From a virus, in IMG/VR virus record IMGVR_UViG_3300048759_000009, positions 1-31,528 of that record: DNA of 31,528 bases; one strand, given 5' to 3'. Shown here one piece after another: positions 25,490-31,365 of this stretch. Position numbers and translations under genes: made by a program. Every line of letters starts with the position of its first letter. Positions within the stretch are counted from its first letter, which is position 1. The notes beneath the pieces were generated by a model. That model ran no database searches. It saw only the letters and a program-made list of their open reading frames with translations, and was not told the origin of the DNA.

Positions 25490-26012
25490 GAAAGATTACA
25501 CTGGTCAAACAATTAACAACAGAACCGTAATACGGTTCTCGCATTGGAGCAAAGGAAACGACCCTTTGTGGTCAGTACGATGCAAATGTGGTACCGAGTT
25601 TGATTCATTGACACAAGATTTAAAACGTTCCGAATGTCGTGGATGCTGGAATATTAGCCATAGAAAACGACCGTTTGAATCGCTGTATAATGCATTTGTA
25701 CAGAAAGCTTCGAAAAGATATGAAGTTACTATAACTTATGCTGAGTTTGTAGAATTTACCGTTACCAAGTCTTGTTATTATTGTGACCACCCGGTAGAGT
25801 GGCTGGAATGGCAAACTCGTAAGAAAGGCAAGCTGTATAGAGGTCACGTTTACAACCTAGACCGGACAGATAACAGTATCGGTTATACAAAGGAAAATTG
25901 TGTCGTATGTTGCAAGCGTTGTAACTTCGGCAAAGGTACTGATTTTACACATGACGAGTGGAAACAATTAGGAGCCGTCATACGAACGTGGAAGGAGAAA
26001 GATGCCAGCTAA
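25476..26012 (+). CDS. HNH endonuclease, free-standing
   Basis: A 178-aa HNH protein. N-terminal zinc pattern: C36, C38 and C54, C57 (VRCKCG, SECRGCW). Core: SCYYC (C100, C103), YNLDRTDNSIGY (D129, N133), then NCVVCCKRCN (C142, C145, C149, N150). It is close in plan to the intron HNH protein at 766 but has no intron around it. The ATG at 25476 overlaps the end of the previous gene. It is most likely a homing endonuclease that has settled at a gene boundary. Confidence 0.85.
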   Translation: MKLPKKDYTGQTINNRTVIRFSHWSKGNDPLWSVRCKCGTEFDSLTQDLKRSECRGCWNISHRKRPFESLYNAFVQKASKRYEVTITYAEFVEFTVTKSCYYCDHPVEWLEWQTRKKGKLYRGHVYNLDRTDNSIGYTKENCVVCCKRCNFGKGTDFTHDEWKQLGAVIRTWKEKDAS

Positions 26013-26154
26013 GTCGCGCCAGCAAGAGAAATTTATCATGGCCAATCCTGGCAAGTTCGGCGGGAAGGCCAAAGCCAAGAAAGAATGGCTTGATCCGGTT
26101 AAGGGCAAAAAGTTGCCAAAGAAGGTGAAGAGTGGAAAAGCAAAAGGAAAGTAA
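26002..26154 (+). CDS. Small basic protein, DUF3008-like
   Basis: A 50-aa gene with ATG after AAGGAGAAAG: MPAKSRQQEKFIMANPGKFG, then KKEWLDPVKGKKLPKKVK. It is Lys-rich. Small phage proteins starting MPAKS..Q..F (DUF3008-like) are common near virion or DNA genes, function unknown. It overlaps the previous HNH gene by 11 bases. Confidence 0.65.
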   Translation: MPAKSRQQEKFIMANPGKFGGKAKAKKEWLDPVKGKKLPKKVKSGKAKGK

Positions 26155-26293
26155 GCCGGAAAAAGATACAACACTTAACGAGTGTGGATATTGGAGCCAC
26201 TTCTTTGAACGGTGGAGCGGTAAAGACTGGGCTGGTGACTTCTTCGAGTTAGGTTCCGATGTAGAGAAACTACCGGCCAAAAAGGAGAAGTAA
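26132..26293 (+). CDS. Small acidic/aromatic protein
   Basis: A 53-aa frame with GTG start at 26132 after GAAGGTGAAG: MEKQKESKPE, then YWSHFFERWSGKDWAGDFFE (about 20-39). It has no homologue that I recognise. Aromatic and acidic content and TAATG coupling to the next gene suggest a real gene. Confidence 0.5.
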   Translation: MEKQKESKPEKDTTLNECGYWSHFFERWSGKDWAGDFFELGSDVEKLPAKKEK

Positions 26294-27021
26294 TGGTTCT
26301 AACAGGAACAGAAGTAACTGGCGATATTGTAGCAGCAAAGAGTTGGCTACAAAAGCATGAGCGTTTGATAATTGTAGTATTAGTGCTAGGGTTGTTGACA
26401 TTTGCTACTCAGAAGACTTTCGATGTAATTGCTAATCGTGATAAACAACAAGCAGCAGTTGCTGCACAAACGTTAGCCGCACAAGTTCAAAAAGATCAGC
26501 AACTGAGCCAAGCCGTAGCAGCATCGACGGCACAGTATCAAGCGTTGGTTACGTCATTGTCGCAGCAGAATAGTCAGTTAATCAACAGCGTGCAAGCTCG
26601 AAATAGCGTATTAAATACGCAGCAAACTACAGACAAAGTGCTCACACAGCCTCAGTTGGCAACACGATGGCTAACCTTGATCAGTCAACAAGCCGGTGTC
26701 TTAGACAATGGGCAAACGATTGAAGTAACGCATGACGCCGCTTTGGATACCGTCCTACAACTAGAGCAAGTCCCAGTATTGACCGCCAATCTAAATGATG
26801 GCAAAGTAGTTCTACAGAACACGCAAGACGAATTGGCATCTGCTAATCAAGTGATTGTGATTCAGAAGGCCGATATTGATGGGTTGAATCAGCAGTTGAC
26901 AGACCAGAAGAAAGCTGATACAATAGAAATTGAATCAGTAAAGGCGCAAGCTCGGAAGTCAAAGCTCAAGTGGTTCGGCGCTGGCCTAGTCGTTGGATTC
27001 ATTGGGGGCAAGGTATGGTAA
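26293..27021 (+). CDS. Two-helix membrane protein with coiled coil
   Basis: A 242-aa protein coupled to the gene before (TAATG). A membrane helix at about 25-42 (LIIVVLVLGLLTFATQKT) is followed by about 150 residues of Gln/Ala/Asp/Ser helix (coiled coil; QKADIDGLNQQLTDQKK near the end), a basic stretch KARKSKLKW and a short hydrophobic end (FGAGLVVGFIGGKVW). The arrangement suggests a protein with both ends in the membrane and a long extramembrane coil. It may be a spanin-like or structural lysis protein, but no family is recognised. Confidence 0.55.
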   Translation: MVLTGTEVTGDIVAAKSWLQKHERLIIVVLVLGLLTFATQKTFDVIANRDKQQAAVAAQTLAAQVQKDQQLSQAVAASTAQYQALVTSLSQQNSQLINSVQARNSVLNTQQTTDKVLTQPQLATRWLTLISQQAGVLDNGQTIEVTHDAALDTVLQLEQVPVLTANLNDGKVVLQNTQDELASANQVIVIQKADIDGLNQQLTDQKKADTIEIESVKAQARKSKLKWFGAGLVVGFIGGKVW

Positions 27022-27024
27022 GTT

Positions 27025-27055
27025 TTGCCCGTACTTGGTTCCAATGGTATATAAT
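27025..27055 (+). promoter_or_regulatory. Probable promoter for tRNA cluster
   Basis: TATAAT at 27050-27055 is a perfect -10 box. The best -35 is TTGCCC at 27025-27030, with a 19-base spacer, so the match is imperfect. It sits just ahead of the first tRNA at 27093. Confidence 0.5.
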
Positions 27056-27092
27056 GATGCAATAAATGATGTATGTAAATCAGTTTAAATGT

Positions 27093-27168
27093 GGGTTGGC
27101 AGCTCAATCGGGAGAGCAATTCCCTTGCACGGAAAAGGTTGCAGGTTCGATGCCTGTCCGATCCACCA
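27093..27168 (+). tRNA. tRNA-Ala (TGC)
   Basis: A full cloverleaf: acceptor GGGTTGG/CCGATCC, D stem GCTC/GAGC, anticodon loop CTTGCAC (anticodon TGC), T stem GCAGG/CCTGT with loop TTCGATG, A73 and encoded CCA. The G3.U70 pair, the alanine identity mark, is present. The first anticodon-stem pair (A27-A43) is mismatched. Confidence 0.93.
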
Positions 27169-27176
27169 AAACTCAA

Positions 27177-27252
27177 GAGCCATTAACTCAATTGGTAGAG
27201 TGCTTGCCCTACAAGCAAGATGTTCTAGGTTCAAGTCCTAGATGGCTAACCA
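27177..27252 (+). tRNA. tRNA-Val (TAC)
   Basis: Acceptor GAGCCAT/ATGGCTA (G1-A72 mismatched), D stem ACTC/GAGT, anticodon stem CTTGC/GCAAG with loop CCTACAA (anticodon TAC), T stem CTAGG/CCTAG, A73, CCA encoded. It is 76 nt long. The outer mismatch is the only defect. Confidence 0.92.
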
Positions 27253-27258
27253 CATTAC

Positions 27259-27332
27259 TCCCGTTTCGTTTAATGGTAGGACCGTTGGCTTTGACCCAAC
27301 AGGCTGATGTTCGATTCATCACGCGGGAGCCA
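27259..27332 (+). tRNA. tRNA-Gln (TTG)
   Basis: Acceptor TCCCGTT/CGCGGGA, with the weak U1-A72 pair that is a glutamine identity mark; anticodon stem GTTGG/CCAAC with loop CTTTGAC (anticodon TTG); T stem TGATG/CATCA; G73, as expected for Gln; CCA encoded. It is 74 nt long. Confidence 0.92.
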
Positions 27333-27405
27333 ACAACACAAGGATATTGACCAAAGAGTTGATGAACAAATGCAAGATAGAAACTTGCGAGTAGATTACC
27401 TTTAA

Positions 27406-27480
27406 GCGGGATTAGTGTTAATGGTAGCACGTCAGTCTTCCAAACTGAAAGTATCCGTTCGACTCGGATATCCCGCTCCA
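27406..27480 (+). tRNA. tRNA-Gly (TCC)
   Basis: Acceptor GCGGGAT/ATCCCGC fully paired, D stem GTGT/GCAC, anticodon stem TCAGT/ACTGA with loop CTTCCAA (anticodon TCC), T stem ATCCG/CGGAT, U73 and CCA encoded. It is 75 nt long. Confidence 0.95.
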
Positions 27481-27487
27481 AACTTTG

Positions 27488-27556
27488 AATTGGCGACACA
27501 TGCCTAGTCCTTTGGACTAAAGTTGCGTGACACGGGTGAGAGAACTCGACCAAATT
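27488..27556 (+). other. Cloverleaf-like region between tRNAs
   Basis: Between tRNA-Gly and tRNA-Thr there are hairpins TAGTCC/GGACTA (27505-27519) and CGGGT/ACTCG (27533-27548), and outer bases TTGG (27490-27493) and CCAA (27550-27553) that could close them. There is no T-loop TTC motif or normal anticodon loop. It may be a decayed tRNA or a processing structure. Confidence 0.25.
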
Positions 27557-27560
27557 TAAC

Positions 27561-27637
27561 GCTAGTATAGCTCAGAAGGTTAGAGCGCCTGATTTGTAAT
27601 CAGGGGGTCGCAGGTTCAATTCCTGCTGCTAGCTCCA
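27561..27637 (+). tRNA. tRNA-Thr (TGT)
   Basis: Acceptor GCTAGTA/TGCTAGC, D stem GCTC/GAGC, anticodon stem CCTGA/TCAGG with loop TTTGTAA (anticodon TGT), T stem GCAGG/CCTGC, U73, CCA encoded. It is 77 nt long, with no mismatches beyond one wobble. Confidence 0.96.
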
Positions 27638-27691
27638 CATTCATCTCGTTGTATTTATATAACGGCCCCCCTTCTTTCGGGAAAGGGATTC

Positions 27692-27767
27692 GCGGGTGTA
27701 AGCTCAACTGGAAAACTGTCGGTCTCCAAAACCGAACTTGCTAGTTCGAACCTAGCCAGCCGCGCCA
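27692..27767 (+). tRNA. tRNA-Trp (CCA)
   Basis: Acceptor GCGGGTG/CAGCCGC with one G5-G68 mismatch, D stem GCTC near AACTGGAAAA, anticodon stem TCGGT/ACCGA with loop CTCCAAA (anticodon CCA), T stem GCTAG/CTAGC, G73 as in tryptophan tRNAs, and encoded CCA. The D-stem second strand is irregular, so folding efficiency may be reduced. Confidence 0.88.
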
Positions 27768-27785
27768 AATTATAAAGAGGTAATA

Positions 27786-28235
27786 ATGGAACTTAGTGAC
27801 AACGGAGCAAAGCTTATAGCAACGTTTGAGGGGTTAAGATTATTCCCTTACAACGACACGCGACAGTATGCGACCATCGGGATAGGGCATTTACTGCATC
27901 CATCTCCGGTGACTCAGAATGACGCTCCCATTACTGAGGCCGAAGCATACATACTTTTCAAGCACGATTCACAGTGGGCACAACAAGTAGTAGAATACAT
28001 GGTTCATGTCACCTTAAATCAGAATCAGTTCGATGGACTTGTATCTCTCATCTTTAACATCGGTGCTGGTAACTTTGCAAAATCACAAGTTCTTGCTCTG
28101 ATCAACTCAGAAGATTTTGCACAAGTAGGCGCACATTGGGTTCTCTATAACAAGTCAGCAGGAAAGGTATTAGAGCCTCTGACTCGAAGACGGCAAGCGG
28201 AGCTAGACCTATTCAACAAACCAGTAACGCAGTAA
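27786..28235 (+). CDS. Endolysin, T4-type lysozyme (GH24)
   Basis: A 149-aa muramidase that cuts the glycan chains of peptidoglycan at lysis. The catalytic triad of T4 lysozyme (E11, D20, T26) is seen here as E15, D24 and T30 with the same spacing: FEGLRLFPYNDTRQYATIGI, followed by GHLLHPSP. The end has the usual NQFDGLVSLIFNIGAGNF and LTRRRQAELDLF. There is no signal peptide, so it needs a holin. Ribosome site AGAGGTAAT ahead of ATG. It lies directly after the tRNA cluster and before a terminator. Confidence 0.93.
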   Translation: MELSDNGAKLIATFEGLRLFPYNDTRQYATIGIGHLLHPSPVTQNDAPITEAEAYILFKHDSQWAQQVVEYMVHVTLNQNQFDGLVSLIFNIGAGNFAKSQVLALINSEDFAQVGAHWVLYNKSAGKVLEPLTRRRQAELDLFNKPVTQ

Positions 28236-28253
28236 GCAGTAAGTAGTAATTTG

Positions 28254-28293
28254 ACCCCCAACCAGATTATAGGTTGGGGGTTGTTTTCTATTT
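28254..28293 (+). terminator. Rho-independent terminator after lysozyme
   Basis: ACCCCCAACC (28254-28263) pairs perfectly with GGTTGGGGGT (28272-28281), loop of eight, followed by a T-rich tract (TGTTTTCTATTT). It separates the lysozyme gene from the reductase gene. Confidence 0.9.
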
Positions 28294-28332
28294 GAAAGGC
28301 AGTCGGTACATAATACGGGGAAAATTAAATAA

Positions 28333-30198
28333 ATGAAGGAATGGAGTAATCTGGCGCGTATTGTATACCGCCGAACATACGCAAGGAAAGATTCTGGAAC
28401 GTTAGAAAACTGGGAACAAACGGTAGAACGGGCCATTATGGGGAATGTCAAGGGGAGAAATGTCTCGGAAGCCGAGATAAAAGAGTTACTAAGATTGGCC
28501 AATGAGCGCAAGGCCGGTCCAGCAGGACGAGGATATTGGTTTTCAGGCACACCTGCGCACACTCGATTTGGAGGAGCAGCCTTAAACAGTTGCTGGTTTG
28601 TTACATCGGAAGATTGGAACAATTTTGTAATAGCACAAGATTTGCTTATGTTAGGTGGAGGAGTCGGTTTAAGTGTTGAACAGCAATTTAGCAGAAATCT
28701 TCCTAAAGTTAAGAAAGATGTAGTAGTAATTCATAAACCAACGAAAGATGCTGACTTTATTATACCAGATAGTAGAGAAGGGTGGTGCGAATTAACGAGA
28801 CGTGTATTGGAAAGTTATTTCGTAACCGGAAAGTCGTTCTCATACTCAACAGTGTGTGTCCGAGGGTATGGGGAATCAATAGCCGGATTTGGCGGCACAG
28901 CGTCCGGTCCTTTACCATTGGTAAAATTTATAGGAATCTTGTGTGCTATTCTACTTAATAGAGTAGGCAAACAGTTAAGGCCTATAGATTGTGCTGACAT
29001 ACTAACGGCAACGGGTGAAATGGTTGTAGCAGGAAACGTTAGACGTTCGGCTATTATCATTCTTGGTGATTGTTGGGATAAAGAATACTTGAAGGCTAAG
29101 AGATGGGACTTAGGAGCAGTCCCTACACACCGAAGTTGCGCTAACTATTCCGTAATTTGTGAGGACATTCAAGACGTTCACCCTTTGTTCTGGAAGACCT
29201 ATGAGCACGGAGAGCCGTTTGGATTAGTAAACCGTGCAGCCATGCAGAAATATGGCCGGATGGGAGAGTTGAAGCCGGATACAGCTATAGGAGTTAATCC
29301 TTGCGGAGAAGCAACACTAGAGAATGGGGAGCCATGTAATCTAACAGAGATGGCCCTATGCAACATGCAATCCGAAGATGAGTTTGTGAAAGCATCCAGG
29401 CTGATGCAACGGTATTCCAAGCGTGTGACCATGGAGCATTACCACCATCCACTGAGCGCCAGCGTTATTGAGCGCAATCGACGGACTGGTAATGGAATCA
29501 CCGGGTGCCTAGCGTCACCGCTATTTGTTCCAGAGGTTCTTGATAAAGCGTATACAGCAATTCAAGAAGAAGACTTATTATATTCGAAAGAATTAGGAAT
29601 TCCTATTAGTAAACGAACTACAGTTGTGAAGCCTTCTGGAACTATGAGTAAAGTTTTGGATTGCGATGGGTACGAGGGTATTCATGCAGCATATAGTAGG
29701 TACATCATTCAACGTATACGAGTGGCGTCCAACGATCCATTGCTGCCTAAATTGAAAGCAGCCGGTCACCATGTAGAACCTGTGATACGATTTGATGGGA
29801 CAATTGATCCACAAACAATGGTGGTTGACTTTTATGTCGCTGCCCTTGATGGATCGCCGGTAGCAGATGAGGATTGGGATACATGGAGACAGTTAGACGT
29901 GCTCAAAATGTCGCAGAAGCATTGGGCTGATCAAAGTGTATCCGTCACGGTCTATTACAAGAAAGAAGATATACCCCAATTGAAGGAATGGTTAGACAAG
30001 AACTTACCCTATCTGAAATCGATTAGCTTTCTATGTCACAGTGACCACGGCTTCAAACAAGCCCCAAAGGAGCCTATTACTGCGGAACAGTATGACAAGC
30101 TATCACGCAAAATTAAACCCATTGATTTTGAAGATGTAGGGGACGGTCAAATGATTGACGGGATAGAATGCGCTGGAGGTTCTTGTCCCATTAGATAA
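28333..30198 (+). CDS. nrdJ: Adenosylcobalamin-dependent ribonucleotide reductase, class II
   Basis: A 621-aa monomeric class II reductase (RTPR type), converting ribonucleoside triphosphates to deoxy forms with vitamin B12 coenzyme. Key residues line up with the Lactobacillus leichmannii enzyme (C119, C408, E410, C419, C731, C736): C87 and C335 as the redox pair, C324 in NPCGE as the thiyl radical cysteine, E326, and C613/C618 in CAGGSCPIR as the shuttle pair. Spacings 324-335 and 613-618 are identical to 408-419 and 731-736. It is about 120 residues shorter than that enzyme. The ATG follows GGGGAAAATTAAATAA. Supplies dNTPs from a host with B12. Confidence 0.93.
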   Translation: MKEWSNLARIVYRRTYARKDSGTLENWEQTVERAIMGNVKGRNVSEAEIKELLRLANERKAGPAGRGYWFSGTPAHTRFGGAALNSCWFVTSEDWNNFVIAQDLLMLGGGVGLSVEQQFSRNLPKVKKDVVVIHKPTKDADFIIPDSREGWCELTRRVLESYFVTGKSFSYSTVCVRGYGESIAGFGGTASGPLPLVKFIGILCAILLNRVGKQLRPIDCADILTATGEMVVAGNVRRSAIIILGDCWDKEYLKAKRWDLGAVPTHRSCANYSVICEDIQDVHPLFWKTYEHGEPFGLVNRAAMQKYGRMGELKPDTAIGVNPCGEATLENGEPCNLTEMALCNMQSEDEFVKASRLMQRYSKRVTMEHYHHPLSASVIERNRRTGNGITGCLASPLFVPEVLDKAYTAIQEEDLLYSKELGIPISKRTTVVKPSGTMSKVLDCDGYEGIHAAYSRYIIQRIRVASNDPLLPKLKAAGHHVEPVIRFDGTIDPQTMVVDFYVAALDGSPVADEDWDTWRQLDVLKMSQKHWADQSVSVTVYYKKEDIPQLKEWLDKNLPYLKSISFLCHSDHGFKQAPKEPITAEQYDKLSRKIKPIDFEDVGDGQMIDGIECAGGSCPIR

Positions 30199-30216
30199 AA
30201 ACTTAATACCAATAAA

Positions 30217-30253
30217 AATAGACCCACTAGACTAATCATCTAGTGGGGCTATT
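30217..30253. terminator. Bidirectional terminator
   Basis: CCCACTAGA (30223-30231) pairs with TCTAGTGGG (30239-30247), extended by AATAG (30217-30221) with CTATT (30249-30253). The minus side is followed by TTTTTATT. It ends the reductase unit from the left and the minus-strand tRNA/MazG unit from the right. Confidence 0.85.
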
Positions 30254-30332
30254 CGGTTTGGAAGGCATGGCAAGACTTGAACCTGCGACTAACTGATTAG
30301 AAATCAGCTACTCGCTTTCCGTGGGGACCGGC

Positions 30333-30443
30333 CTTTACTTGATGGGTACTTGATGGATTTGCCCGATCCGGGGTGATCGGTCTTGCAAGATGTTGATTCT
30401 AGGAGCCATACTTGGCGAGCTTTACTTGATTGGTACTTGATGG
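30333..30443 (+). repeat. Two imperfect 24-bp direct repeats
   Basis: Copies at 30333-30356 and 30420-30443 read CTTTACTTGAT then G or T then GGTACTTGATGG, differing at one base. Each is itself a doublet of TACTTGATGG, so four such units occur in about 110 bases. They flank a hairpin in the insert. Confidence 0.7.
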
Positions 30444-30452
30444 GGAGAACGA

Positions 30453-30573
30453 ATGCCGACGAATATAACCGAAGCGGGCTTGGAATCGCTCATCGTGCGC
30501 CACATGACGGGCACCGACGGTTTGGCTGCCGCTCCTGGCACGGTGGCCGAAAGGCCAGATGTTCTTGGCACCG
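30453..30573 (+). pseudogene. N-terminal fragment of type I restriction HsdR-like protein
   Basis: ATG at 30453 with ribosome site GGGGAG (30442-30447) opens MPTNIT then EAGLESLIVRHMTGTDGL and VAERPDVLGT. This fits the start of type I restriction subunit R proteins (…E.GLE.LIV..MTG…). After GT the frame runs into the antisense of the tRNA and stops at 30597-30599, far short of the roughly 1000 residues expected. Codon use is GC-rich. It may be a captured host fragment. The identity is from remembered sequence patterns. Confidence 0.55.
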
Positions 30574-30584
30574 TATCCACTGAG

Positions 30585-30812
30585 CTACACGCCCTCTAAA
30601 GTTTGAAAATATACATCATCATGAATAAGTCCACATTGTTTTGCGCCTGCTTTGTTAGGTCGGAAGTGCCCATCACTTGTTAAGAAAGCAATTAACCACT
30701 TCTCTTGATTATCGGTGCGTCCAATAAGGTCAACATTTGTGTCATCAGATCGTCTAAGCACAAGATTTACAGTAGGCTCACCATCTTCGGTCCCATTCAG
30801 TATATACTTCAT
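30585..30812 (-). CDS. Small protein, stop codon inside tRNA-Arg
   Basis: A 75-aa protein: MKYILNGTEDGEPTVNLVLR, then DNTNVDLIG-like strands and GRTDNQEKWLIAFLTSDG. It looks like a small mixed alpha/beta domain; I do not recognise it. The ATG at 30812 follows GGAG and overlaps the previous gene by four bases. The stop TAG uses tRNA positions 8-10, so the gene and the tRNA overlap by ten bases. It is the last protein gene of the minus-strand unit. Confidence 0.6.
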   Translation of the reverse strand: MKYILNGTEDGEPTVNLVLRRSDDTNVDLIGRTDNQEKWLIAFLTSDGHFRPNKAGAKQCGLIHDDVYFQTLEGV

Positions 30813-31021
30813 CTCTCGTGGCTCCTTTCTTTCCTAATACAATCCAAGCACTTGCCGCATTCACCACACGGCAATGGAGGATCAGTTGTCAACTCTGTTA
30901 TAACCCGTTTTAGATTTCGCCAGTGGGCGTATGCTCCGGGAAGTTGTTTCTTTGTTTTTTCAAAATACTTCCAAGCATTGAACACATCTGCTGATTGAAT
31001 TTCTGTTAATTTTGCAGACAT
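30809..31021 (-). CDS. Small protein with Cys-rich end
   Basis: A 70-aa protein: helical N-terminal half (SADVFNAWKYFEKTKKQL) and a cysteine cluster CGECGKCLDCIRKE near the end (C52, C55, C58, C61), likely a zinc or other metal site. The family is not recognised. It lies between MazG and the 75-aa gene with four-base overlap (ATGA) downstream and its ATG adjoins the end of mazG. Confidence 0.6.
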   Translation of the reverse strand: MSAKLTEIQSADVFNAWKYFEKTKKQLPGAYAHWRNLKRVITELTTDPPLPCGECGKCLDCIRKERSHER

Positions 31022-31365
31022 TAACGGTTATCTCCTTCGCTTTTGATTACCCCACGCGCCTTTCGGTCTTGAAGCTTCTCAATATTCGTCCGCGCCACTT
31101 TCTCCAAGCTTACGTTTAGCTCATCTGCAAGGGCAGCAATATACCAAAGTACATCGCCTAGTTCTTTAACGAGTTCGGTTTTCTGTTGTTCTGAGTATCC
31201 GGCTGCGCTAGTTAGTCCTTCATTGCGCCATGTTTTTCCTACCTTTTCCGCTGCTTCCCCGGCTTCCCCGGCAAGTTTCAGAGCGGGATATATTAAGTTG
31301 TTACCACGATCAGGATAGCTAGCAGTAGACATTGCTAGTATTTGATATTCATTTAATGTCTTCAT
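31021..31365 (-). CDS. mazG: MazG-like nucleoside triphosphate pyrophosphohydrolase
   Basis: I start at ATG 31365 (MKTLNEYQILAMST), which follows AAAGGCG; a longer reading from 31437 would cover the end of the DHH gene. The 114-aa product has the MazG metal motif ExxE...ExxD as E34, E37, E68 and D71 (AGEAGEAAEKVGK, ELVKELGDVLWYIAALADEL). It hydrolyses dNTPs or alarmones to the monophosphate plus pyrophosphate. In phages it is thought to alter nucleotide pools or ppGpp signalling. It overlaps the upstream gene by 17 bases. Confidence 0.88.
   Translation of the reverse strand: MKTLNEYQILAMSTASYPDRGNNLIYPALKLAGEAGEAAEKVGKTWRNEGLTSAAGYSEQQKTELVKELGDVLWYIAALADELNVSLEKVARTNIEKLQDRKARGVIKSEGDNR

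Larger units (their letters stand above)
30314..30573 (+). mobile_element. 260-bp GC-rich insert in tRNA-Arg
   Basis: The insert lies between the D-loop and the second D-stem strand. It is GC-rich unlike the phage around it. On the plus strand it carries two copies of a 24-bp repeat, a palindrome-like hairpin (CCGATC/GATCGG at 30364-30380), a ribosome site and the first codons of an HsdR-like gene. Near the right end CGGTG (30541-30545) pairs with CACCG (30569-30573), enclosing TGGCC-GAAA-GGCCA. No group I or group II intron core is visible on the minus strand. Whether it is a mobile unit, a captured piece of bacterial DNA or an assembly join is open. Confidence 0.5.
30259..30594 (-). tRNA. 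tRNA-Arg (TCT), split at the D-loop by an insert
   Basis: The 5' part (30594-30574, minus) is GGGCGTG TA GCTC AGTGGATA; the 3' part (30313-30259) is GAGT A GCTGA TTTCTAA TCAGT TAGTC GCAGG TTCAAGT CTTGC CATGCCT T CCA. Together they give a full cloverleaf of 76 nt: acceptor GGGCGTG/CATGCCT (two wobbles), D stem GCTC/GAGT, anticodon TCT, T stem GCAGG/CTTGC and encoded CCA. A 260-bp insert (30314-30573) separates them between positions 21 and 22. Unless it is removed from RNA, the gene is broken. The terminator lies directly downstream. Confidence 0.72.

Noticed and set aside
27655-27690. C-rich/G-rich hairpin between tRNA-Thr and tRNA-Trp as terminator
   Set aside because: The stem has mismatches and no T tract follows; it is more likely a spacer or processing signal.
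28311-28326. TAATACGGGG resembling a T7-type phage promoter
   Set aside because: Only the first seven bases fit and no similar site is repeated in the window.
30383-30583. A 66-aa plus-strand frame through the tRNA insert
   Set aside because: Its composition is odd (many His, Arg and Cys), and another frame of the same region reads as HsdR with a ribosome site, so this one is a shadow.
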